A DNA stretch of 64,000 nt, from contig NZ_FQWI01000001.1 in assembly GCF_900129615.1 (NCBI RefSeq), forward strand, positions 248,001 to 312,000, written 5' to 3'. Of this stretch, positions 56,531 through 64,000 are shown in pieces; within the stretch, counting starts at the first letter, position 1; the number at the start of each line of letters is the position of its first letter. This DNA comes from Pectobacterium carotovorum. Lineage in GTDB: Bacteria; Pseudomonadota; Gammaproteobacteria; Enterobacterales; Enterobacteriaceae. The translations under genes and the position numbers were made by a program. Below the pieces are notes generated by a model. That model did no database searches, was not told where the DNA came from, and saw only the letters and a program-made list of their open reading frames with translations.

Positions 56531-57382
56531 GTGGCAAAAGCGATTCGTTTTCCAGATAACACTCGCGTACCGGCGATCGGTCAGGGAACGTGGTACATGG
56601 GCGAAGATGCCCGAATGAAAATGCAGGAAGTGACGGCGCTGCAAGCAGGTATCGACCTTGGGTTAACGTTGATTGATACCGCCGAAATGTATGCGGAAGG
56701 CAGGGCGGAGGACGTAGTCGGCGACGCAATCCGCGGCCGTCGTGACAGCGTTTATCTGGTATCGAAAGTGTACCCGCACAATGCGGGAGGCGAAAAAGCG
56801 ATACAGGCATGTGAACGCAGCCTGAAGCGGCTGAAAACCGAGCGCATTGATCTGTATCTGCTGCACTGGCGTGGCGGCATCCCGTTAGTGGATACGATTG
56901 CCGCAATGGAACGGCTACAGCAGGCGGGCAAAATCGGCCAGTGGGGCGTGTCCAATCTCGACCTTGAGGATATGCAGGAGCTGTGGTCGCTAAATGGCGG
57001 ACAGCACTGCATGACCAATCAGGTGCTTTACCATTTGGCCTCGCGCGGTATTGAATTTGATTTGTTGCCGTGGTGTCAGCAACAACAGCTTCCCGTGATG
57101 GCATATTGCCCGCTGGCGCAGGCAGGGCGCTTGCGTGAGGGATTATTCTCGCATCCGGTGGTGAACCGCATTGCGCGTGAACATAACATCACGCCTGCTC
57201 AACTTCTACTGGCGTGGGTGATTCGCCAGCCGGGCGTGCTCGCGATTCCAAAAGCCAGTTCTGTGAAGCATGTGCAGGAAAATGCGAAAGCGCTGGACGT
57301 GGTGTTGTCTGAGGACGATCTCGGGCAGTTGGATCAGGCTTTTCCACCGCCGACGCGCAAACAGCATTTGGATGTGGTGTAG
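56531..57382 (+). CDS. yeaE: YeaE, aldo-keto reductase
   Basis: 283-aa NADPH-dependent aldo-keto reductase. Catalytic tetrad residues are in LIDTAEMYAEG (Asp, Tyr), LVSKVYP (Lys) and LLHWRGGIP (His); the cofactor region is IPKASSVKHVQENAKAL. E. coli YeaE reduces methylglyoxal. GTG start with AGGAGG 5 bp upstream. Confidence 0.93.
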   Translation: MAKAIRFPDNTRVPAIGQGTWYMGEDARMKMQEVTALQAGIDLGLTLIDTAEMYAEGRAEDVVGDAIRGRRDSVYLVSKVYPHNAGGEKAIQACERSLKRLKTERIDLYLLHWRGGIPLVDTIAAMERLQQAGKIGQWGVSNLDLEDMQELWSLNGGQHCMTNQVLYHLASRGIEFDLLPWCQQQQLPVMAYCPLAQAGRLREGLFSHPVVNRIAREHNITPAQLLLAWVIRQPGVLAIPKASSVKHVQENAKALDVVLSEDDLGQLDQAFPPPTRKQHLDVV

Positions 57383-57407
57383 CAGAAGATAAAGGATTTG
57401 CAGAAGA

Positions 57408-57433
57408 GGTGTATGGCGGTTTCGCTATACACC
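57408..57433. terminator. Hairpin between convergent yeaE and yeaD
   Basis: GGTGTATGGCG / CGCTATACACC with a 4-base loop (one G-T pair). No strong T tail. Confidence 0.45.
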
Positions 57434-57457
57434 CATATAGCTACGTTATAGCCGTGG

Positions 57458-58327
57458 TTATTTCTTGATGCGGATAACCGCTGCCAAACGAGCCGGAGCC
57501 TTGGCGGATGCGACAAACGGTTGATTAATCCGTGCGGTTTCCACACACACGAACGTCTTATATCCCTCATCGGTCATATCGCTAATCGTACGAGACAGCT
57601 CTGCACCGGGGTTCCATGACACCACATCGCTATGGTGCGTATGGTGTACTTCGATAGCGCGTTTCAGTACCGCATCATGTACCACGCTGGTGTCTTGCGG
57701 TTGGGTATAAATACGGTCTGTACGGTCGGTAAAGACTAAATCGCCTTGCTGCGTTGCCAGCTTGCCCTGATCCACTTTATCGATGAATGATTCACCCAGA
57801 CCGGCAATGCGAATATCGCTGATGTCGCCGATGTTGAAATAGGTGTGCAGCGCGCTGGTGATGCTGTAATCGCCATGCGCTTCCAGCTCAATGCCGCACT
57901 CTTTACCCAGTTTAAAGCGAGCGATGAGTGTGAATTCATGCGGCCAGCTCTTACGCGTTTCTTCATTGTCTCGCAGCGTGAATGTGAGCTGCACACCGTG
58001 CTCATCTTCGCTGTGAGCGGTAAATTCCCACGGCAGCAGACGGGCAAAACCGTGGTTAGGATCGGCGAAAGGGCCAAACCAAGGGAAACAAATCGGTACA
58101 CCGCCGCGAATCGCAACGTGATGAGTAAAAGGCGTATTGTCGCTCAACCAGAGCACGGGCTCTTCGTTTGTCGGCTGCCAACTGAGTAGGTGCGCCCCTT
58201 GCAATGCGACCGCTGCGCGCACTTCTGGATGATCAACGACGATGATAGGTAGTTGGTCCAGCTGACGCTCGCTGAGGGTTGCGCTAATTTGCTTAGTGGC
58301 GGGGAGTGAGAAAATTGTGTTATGCAT
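57458..58327 (-). CDS. yeaD: YeaD, D-hexose-6-phosphate mutarotase
   Basis: 289-aa galactose-mutarotase-like enzyme. Interconverts alpha and beta anomers of glucose-6-phosphate. VAIRGGVPICFPWFGP (substrate site), HGFARLLPWEF (catalytic His) and the C-terminal Glu region VCVETARINQP are conserved. Downstream of gapA in the same direction, as in E. coli, but separated by a terminator. ATG 58327 (MHNTIFSLPAT) follows AAAGGCAC. Confidence 0.93.
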   Translation of the reverse strand: MHNTIFSLPATKQISATLSERQLDQLPIIVVDHPEVRAAVALQGAHLLSWQPTNEEPVLWLSDNTPFTHHVAIRGGVPICFPWFGPFADPNHGFARLLPWEFTAHSEDEHGVQLTFTLRDNEETRKSWPHEFTLIARFKLGKECGIELEAHGDYSITSALHTYFNIGDISDIRIAGLGESFIDKVDQGKLATQQGDLVFTDRTDRIYTQPQDTSVVHDAVLKRAIEVHHTHHSDVVSWNPGAELSRTISDMTDEGYKTFVCVETARINQPFVASAKAPARLAAVIRIKK

Positions 58328-58383
58328 GATAGTGCCTTTTTTTGATTGTTTTTCGTGGTAAAAAGAAATCTGCAATTAACAAT

Positions 58384-58414
58384 AAAAAAGGGCGACATTA
58401 CGTCGCCCTTTTTT
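58384..58414. terminator. Terminator between gapA and yeaD
   Basis: AAAAAAGGGCGAC, 5-base loop, GTCGCCCTTTTTT: a strong A/T-flanked hairpin active in either direction. Confidence 0.88.
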
Positions 58415-58434
58415 CACAGAATCATCGCTGACGC

Positions 58435-59442
<1,008 letters not shown>

Positions 59443-59640
59443 CTATTGGTTTGTGAATAAAAGGTTGGTTGTAAAATTACAAAAACCTTGCTGAGCGTCA
59501 AGCGGAATCGTGTCAATAGTTGCTGTAAGTCAAACCTATGACCAAACTTTGTGCGAAAACCGCTCGACCCTGTAACTAAGTAACATCTAAGACTGATATG
59601 AGGGCGGAATGCATCATATAAAGCCTGTGTTGTCTCAATA

Positions 59641-59656
59641 TGTGATGTGCATCACA
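59641..59656. promoter_or_regulatory. Perfect CRP site between gapA and msrB
   Basis: TGTGATGTGCATCACA has both CRP half-sites intact (TGTGA-N6-TCACA). It lies 210 bp upstream of gapA and 119 bp upstream of msrB; E. coli gapA has CRP-dependent promoter activity. Confidence 0.8.
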
Positions 59657-59703
59657 ATTAAATATTCATGCTAATAACATTCCTAATATTAGGCCAGAAC
59701 GGC

Positions 59704-59732
59704 CTGTTAGGTTGTTAATTTTTTGTTATAAT
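59704..59732 (+). promoter_or_regulatory. Candidate msrB promoter
   Basis: CTGTTA, 17-bp spacer, consensus TATAAT. An inverted repeat (CTAA..TAGGCC / GGCCT.TTAG) overlaps its upstream edge. Confidence 0.5.
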
Positions 59733-59774
59733 CAATGATTAATTGAATTGATAACACCCGCTGTGAGACTTCCA

Positions 59775-60194
59775 ATGACTAACGACTCTGCTTCGCGTAC
59801 CCCGTCCGACAACACTGAATTGACAGAGATGCAGCGCTATGTCACCCAGCAACGCGGTACGGAGCCTGCGTTCTCAGGCAAATTGTTGCATAACAAGCGC
59901 ACTGGCGCTTATCACTGCCTGTGCTGTCAGGCTCCGCTGTTTTATTCCGACAGCAAATATGACTCTGGCTGTGGCTGGCCGAGCTTCGATCAGCCTGTTT
60001 CCTCAGAAGCGATTCGCTATCTGGAAGATGATTCACACAATATGCGCCGCATCGAGATCCGCTGCGGGCAGTGTGATGCGCATCTGGGGCACGTTTTCCC
60101 TGATGGCCCGAAAACCACGGGAGAACGCTACTGCGTGAATTCGGCTTCACTGAGTTTCATCGACGACGTTGATGGCGAACGCGTTGACGGGTAA
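59775..60194 (+). CDS. msrB: MsrB, methionine-(R)-sulfoxide reductase
   Basis: 139-aa repair enzyme for oxidised methionine in proteins. Zinc ligands C48, C51 (CLCC), C97, C100 (CGQC); catalytic C120 in [12 protein letters not shown] 59775 (MTNDSAS) chosen; GTGAGA lies upstream. Divergent from gapA. Confidence 0.96.
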   Translation: MTNDSASRTPSDNTELTEMQRYVTQQRGTEPAFSGKLLHNKRTGAYHCLCCQAPLFYSDSKYDSGCGWPSFDQPVSSEAIRYLEDDSHNMRRIEIRCGQCDAHLGHVFPDGPKTTGERYCVNSASLSFIDDVDGERVDG

Positions 60195-60325
60195 TCTGTT
60201 TGCTATAGGTGCGACGGCGATAAGCTAGATGATATCTTGCTTTAAACGATTCAGCTACTAAAAACGCTGTTAGCACAAGAACTCAGTAAGAATAAACCTG
60301 ATCTTTCTCGGAGCAGAAACCGGAT

Positions 60326-60604
60326 ATGGAACTCAATGATCTGATCGACGCCATGACGCCAGAAATTTACCAACGGTTAGTCACGGCGGTGGAGTTAGGC
60401 AAATGGCCAGACGGTGTCGCGTTGACGGCTGAACAGAAAGAAAACTGCCTGCAAATGGTAATGATGTGGCAGGCTCGCCATAATGAGCAGGCTGAGCACA
60501 TGACGATTGGCACTGATGGCGAAATCGTGATGAAGAGCAAGCAGGAGCTGAAGCGCGAGTTTAACATCGCTGACGCCATTATTACGCTGAAACCCAACGC
60601 GTAA
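60326..60604 (+). CDS. yeaC: YeaC, DUF1315 protein
   Basis: 92-aa protein, MELNDLIDAMTPEIYQRL, VELGKWPDGVALTAEQ, like E. coli YeaC. Function unknown. Same orientation and position after msrB as in E. coli. Confidence 0.9.
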   Translation: MELNDLIDAMTPEIYQRLVTAVELGKWPDGVALTAEQKENCLQMVMMWQARHNEQAEHMTIGTDGEIVMKSKQELKREFNIADAIITLKPNA

Positions 60605-60614
60605 TGTGTGAGCA

Positions 60615-60640
60615 GGCAGCCTCATTGGCTGCCGCTATTT
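60615..60640 (+). terminator. Terminator between yeaC and pncA
   Basis: GGCAGCC, 5-base loop, GGCTGCC followed by a TATTTT stretch. Confidence 0.65.
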
Positions 60641-60656
60641 TCAGTTGTCAGTCGCG

Positions 60657-61304
60657 CTAACGGGCAGAAGACAACGTAGCAAGAAACTGTGTCATATCCG
60701 TCAGTATCGCGCCACGTTGCGCCATTTCCCGTAACGCAGATTCGCTGTCATCAGGCGAAAGATTCACGCCACGACAGCCCTCCACCAGGACTTCGGTGTG
60801 GTAGCCCAGCGCAATGGCATCCAATACGCTGAACTTGACGCAATAATCTGTTGCCAGCCCCAGAATCGTCAAATGGGTGATGTGATTAGCGTGTAGCCAC
60901 GCATCCAATTCGGTTTTAATCCGATGCCCATTATCGAAAAAAGCGCTATAGCTATCGATCTCCGGCTGCGTCCCTTTTTGTACGATCCACTGAATGGCCG
61001 ACTGATTAAGCGCTGGATGAAAATCAGCCCCGGTGGTTCCCTGCACACAGTGAACCGGCCACCAGATCTGCGGCCATCCGTTTAATTCACCGAGTTCTCC
61101 AACCTTGGTATTCGCATTAACCGCAAAGCTGCCGTGATTAGCCGGATGCCAATCCTGACTGGCAATCACCGTAACGCCAGCGTCCAGACAAGCCTCAATA
61201 GCACGATTGGCAACATCAATGACGCAGTCGCCTTCGTTAACAGCCAATGCGCCGCCGGGGCAAAAATCATTTTGCAAATCAACTAATAGCAATGCTTTTT
61301 TCAT
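60657..61304 (-). CDS. pncA: PncA, nicotinamidase
   Basis: 215-aa hydrolase converting nicotinamide to nicotinate in NAD salvage. Catalytic Asp in LLVDLQNDFCPGG (~D10), metal-site residues around SQDWHPANHGSFA, and nucleophile Cys in ATDYCVKFSVLDA. 19 bp downstream of ansA, same operon as in E. coli. Confidence 0.94.
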   Translation of the reverse strand: MKKALLLVDLQNDFCPGGALAVNEGDCVIDVANRAIEACLDAGVTVIASQDWHPANHGSFAVNANTKVGELGELNGWPQIWWPVHCVQGTTGADFHPALNQSAIQWIVQKGTQPEIDSYSAFFDNGHRIKTELDAWLHANHITHLTILGLATDYCVKFSVLDAIALGYHTEVLVEGCRGVNLSPDDSESALREMAQRGAILTDMTQFLATLSSAR

Positions 61305-61323
61305 TATCTACTCCGTGATTAAC

Positions 61324-62343
61324 TCAATCTTTATCGCTTAATTCCCCATGCAGGTTCTGCTGCATCAACTGGCGGATTTCATCGGCACTTAAGTCTTGCT
61401 GGCTCAATAAGTAATGCAGCTTGGTCAAGGCGGCTTCGACTGTCATATCAAAGCCACTGATGACGCCCGCATGCGCCAGCGCATTGCCCGTCGCATAGCC
61501 GCCCATGTTCACGCGTCCGGAAATGCACTGCGTCAGGTTGACGACCACAATGCCGCGAGCGGAGGCTTCACGTAGCTCGTGCAGCAGCCCGGGGCTTTGC
61601 GGCGCGTTGCCAACGCCGTAGGAGCGCAGGATGAGCGCTTTTACTGGCTGGCGGAGGAAATTGCTGATGACATCGGCAGAAATGCCAGGATAAATCGTAA
61701 TCACCCCGATAGGCTGTGGCGTAATGTGATGCACTTTGAGCGGCGGACAGTTGCTACATTCCACAGTCGGTGCCAGCCGACGAATATGGATACCGGCTTC
61801 CAGCAGCGGCGGATAGTTGGGGGAGGCGAAGGCATCAAAGCCGTCCGCGTGGGCTTTGGTGGTGCGGTTACCGCGCAGCAGTTTGTTATTGAAGAAGAGG
61901 GCGACTTCATTAATCGGATGATTAGCGGCAACGTATAGCGCGTTCAGCAGGTTGGTTTGGCCGTCCGAGCGCAATTCCGCCAACGGAATTTGTGACCCTG
62001 TCACGATAACCGGCTTGGCAAGATTTTCCAGCATAAATGAGAGCGCAGATGCGGTGAACGCCATCGTGTCAGTACCATGCAGAATCACGAAACCGTCATA
62101 ATCATCGTAGTGGTTTTGAATATCGTCCGCGATGGATTGCCAATCCGCTGGCGTCATGTCAGACGAATCGATTAGCGGGTCATATTCATGAATCGTGAAC
62201 GATGGCATTTCTTCGCGGTGGAATTCCGGCATTTTTGCCAACTGCTGCTGTAAATGGCCGGATACTGGTACATAGCCATTAGCAGAGCGCTGCATACCGA
62301 TGGTGCCGCCCGTATAGGCGACATAAATGGATTTCTTTCGCAT
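61324..62343 (-). CDS. ansA: AnsA, cytoplasmic L-asparaginase I
   Basis: 339-aa enzyme hydrolysing asparagine. Active-site T14 (YTGGTIGM) and the second Thr-Asp pair in HGTDTMAFTASA are intact. No signal peptide. Upstream gene of ansA-pncA; an ERIC element lies between it and sppA. Confidence 0.95.
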   Translation of the reverse strand: MRKKSIYVAYTGGTIGMQRSANGYVPVSGHLQQQLAKMPEFHREEMPSFTIHEYDPLIDSSDMTPADWQSIADDIQNHYDDYDGFVILHGTDTMAFTASALSFMLENLAKPVIVTGSQIPLAELRSDGQTNLLNALYVAANHPINEVALFFNNKLLRGNRTTKAHADGFDAFASPNYPPLLEAGIHIRRLAPTVECSNCPPLKVHHITPQPIGVITIYPGISADVISNFLRQPVKALILRSYGVGNAPQSPGLLHELREASARGIVVVNLTQCISGRVNMGGYATGNALAHAGVISGFDMTVEAALTKLHYLLSQQDLSADEIRQLMQQNLHGELSDKD

Positions 62344-62428
62344 GGTGGTGTGAGTCAGGATTAAACCGAGAATTATAGAGGGAAAAACAGCCCGGTAATA
62401 CTATCATAAGCAATGACTATTACCGGGC

Positions 62429-62557
62429 TATACCCGTCATACTTCAAGCTGCTTGTGCGTTGGCTTCCCTTACTCACCCCAGTCACTTACTGGTGTAAGC
62501 TCCTGAGGGTTCGTTCGGTTGCCGCCTTCACGCAACTCGAATTATTTAGGGTACATA
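62429..62557. repeat. ERIC (IRU) element, copy 2
   Basis: About 129 bp: starts TATACCCGTCATACTTCAAG, with CAGTCACTTACTGGTGTAAG in the centre, and ends CAACTCGAATTATTTAGGG. It is in the opposite orientation to copy 1 and lies between the sppA stop and the ansA start. Confidence 0.93.
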
Positions 62558-62576
62558 TGGGCGGCTACTGTAAACG

Positions 62577-64000
62577 CTACCGGACTTCTCCGCAGGTGAG
62601 GCAAAATGCGTAACGGTTCTGCGGGTCGTTCAGGTTATTCATGATGGACGGCTGTGACTGCATGGCTTCCGCTAGTTGTGCGACCGGTGCTGGCAGCATA
62701 GACTGGACGGCAACGGGCAGCAGGGCATAAACGGAAGCGTTCACCTGATTCAGCATCGTGTCGAGCAAACCTGGCTGTTCGGCATACCAGTTCAACTGAT
62801 ACTGTCCCAGTTTTGCCAGCTCGGCTGCTTTCTTCACGGCGTCATCAAAATCACCGATCTGATCGACTAACCCGTTTTCTTTCGCGTCGCTACCGACCCA
62901 GACGTGACCTTGTGCGATCTGATCGATCTGCTCTGGCGTTTTCTTACGTGCCTGCGCCACGATATCGATGAAGTTCTTATAACCGCGTTCGATACTCAGC
63001 TGCATCATCTGCGAGAATTCAGGCGGCAGCGATTTCGTAATTGACAGATCGGCGAGCGGAGAAGTGGCAACGCCATCCGTGTGGACGCCAAGGCTTTCCA
63101 GCGAATCCTCGAACGTGGTAATCACGCCAAAAATACCGATAGAACCAGTCAGAGTACTGGCGCTGGAGATGATTGCGTTCGCTGGTGTTGAGATCCAGTA
63201 GCCGCCCGATGCTGCCATACCGCCCATAGATACCACGATCGGTTTACCTGCCAAACGGAGTGCCATCAGTTCTGAGCGAATCAGCTCTGACGCAGTGACG
63301 CTACCGCCGGGGCTATTGACGCGCAGTACCAGCGCTTTGACTTTAGGATCGAGGCGCGCGGCGCGAATTTGTGCTGCCGTGGTATCGCCGCCGACCATTC
63401 CCGGCGTTTCCGGACCGTCAATGATTGCCCCATTAGCAAACACCACCGCGATCTGGCTGTTGTTTTGCACTGGCGGTTTGATGGCGTAGTCGTAAATGCT
63501 GATGAAATTAAAGTTGTTCTTCTGGCTATTCCAGCCGAACGCTTTAACCAGCGATTGCTCGGTCACGGAACGTGATGCCACTTCATCGACCAGCTTGTTA
63601 TCCAGCGCATAGCGTGCTGTATCGCCCTGAACGGCCTGCAAGCCTGCAATGATGCTGGTTGCGCCCGGGAAGAGCTGCTGAGGTGTAATCTGGCGGTTAG
63701 CAGAAACGGTATTTAAATACTGCTGCCACAGGGCGTTGATCCAACGGCCATCGGCATCGCGCGCAGCAGGTGACATATCGTCACGCAGATACGGCTCAAC
63801 GGCTGACTTATAGGTTCCCACACGGAAGATATTGGTGGTCACTTTCAGCTTGTCCAGCATGGACTTGAAGTAGAGATTGTTGGTCGCGAAACCGTGTAGA
63901 TCAACACTGCCTTGTGGCGTCAATGACACCGTATTGGCAAAACTGGCCAAATAGTATTGAGACTGGTTGTAGCTGTCGCCGACCGCATAAATAGGCTTGC
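62577..64000 (-). CDS. sppA: SppA, protease IV / signal peptide peptidase (N-terminus off window)
   Basis: Inner-membrane serine protease degrading cleaved signal peptides. About 474 C-terminal residues are in the window. General-base Lys in RVGTYKSAVEP and nucleophile Ser in MGGMAASGGYW mark the Ser/Lys dyad; VNSPGGSVTASE and LTGSIGIFGVI are typical of the repeated ClpP-like fold. The frame continues open through base 64000 (KPIYAVGDSYNQSQY), so the ATG at 63950 is not the true start. Confidence 0.96.
   Translation of the reverse strand, partial: KPIYAVGDSYNQSQYYLASFANTVSLTPQGSVDLHGFATNNLYFKSMLDKLKVTTNIFRVGTYKSAVEPYLRDDMSPAARDADGRWINALWQQYLNTVSANRQITPQQLFPGATSIIAGLQAVQGDTARYALDNKLVDEVASRSVTEQSLVKAFGWNSQKNNFNFISIYDYAIKPPVQNNSQIAVVFANGAIIDGPETPGMVGGDTTAAQIRAARLDPKVKALVLRVNSPGGSVTASELIRSELMALRLAGKPIVVSMGGMAASGGYWISTPANAIISSASTLTGSIGIFGVITTFEDSLESLGVHTDGVATSPLADLSITKSLPPEFSQMMQLSIERGYKNFIDIVAQARKKTPEQIDQIAQGHVWVGSDAKENGLVDQIGDFDDAVKKAAELAKLGQYQLNWYAEQPGLLDTMLNQVNASVYALLPVAVQSMLPAPVAQLAEAMQSQPSIMNNLNDPQNRYAFCLTCGEVR

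Overview
The window is a chromosomal segment of a soft-rot enterobacterium, most likely Pectobacterium. The left end holds pectin-catabolism genes typical of Pectobacterium and Dickeya: pelW, togMNA, kduD and kdgF, with KdgR-type operators. Most of the rest follows Escherichia coli gene order closely. Examples are yniC-yniB-yniA, cspC-rlmA-mntP-yobD-manZYX-yoaE-sdaA-nudL-pabB-yoaH-yoaB-yoaA-tsaB-yeaY-fadD-rnd, minEDC-ycgL-ycgM-ycgN, dsbB-nhaB-fadR-ycgB, and yeaH-yeaG-mipA-yeaE-yeaD-gapA-msrB-yeaC-pncA-ansA-sppA. Neither end is a natural boundary: togA is cut at base 1 and sppA at base 64000.

Region by region. 1-6.1 kb: oligogalacturonide uptake (TogMNA; TogB would lie off the left edge), intracellular cleavage (PelW) and conversion of unsaturated galacturonate (KdgF, KduD). 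A decayed 3' remnant of kduI lies between kduD and kdgF. 6.2-12.4 kb: hxpB, yniB, yniA and a sitABCD metal importer behind a Fur-like box. 12.7-15.5 kb: a possible 31-aa membrane peptide, yobF-cspC, rlmA, and mntP behind a clear yybP-ykoY manganese riboswitch. 15.6-21.1 kb: yobD, the manXYZ mannose PTS, and yoaE preceded by a 58-codon ORF that ends one base before it. 21.2-34.7 kb: housekeeping genes, ending with fadD, rnd and minCDE. 34.8-38.7 kb: ycgL, ERIC copy 1, ycgM, ycgN, a small accessory patch (a 67-aa gene, a membrane-protein gene broken at two homopolymers, a 65-aa gene), then dsbB. 38.9-43.1 kb: nhaB, fadR and ycgB.

43.3-48.4 kb is the most unusual part: a tight seven-gene operon, in transcription order a divergent phosphofructokinase, PTS IIB, PTS IIC, a small coiled-coil protein, PTS IIA, a P-loop kinase and a LacD/YihT-like class I aldolase. 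It lies behind a near-consensus CRP site. The PTS subunits resemble the ascorbate (Ula) family, but the enzymes suggest a 'phosphorylate, then aldol-cleave' route like the tagatose-6-phosphate pathway. The substrate is not known to me and no dedicated regulator is encoded beside the operon.

48.7-51.9 kb: dadA (without dadX), a Bcr/CflA-type exporter, and a hemerythrin-domain gene whose promoter region carries a near-perfect NsrR box. 51.9-64 kb: yeaH-yeaG (PrkA) and the conserved gapA/ansA/sppA neighbourhood, with ERIC copy 2 between sppA and ansA.

All assignments come from reading the sequence and from recalled family features; no database search was run. Shared functions include pectin breakdown (tog, pelW, kdg), Mn/Fe balance (sit, mntP), fatty-acid control (fadD, fadR), and the stationary-phase set yeaG/yeaH/ycgB, which lies around the PTS operon.
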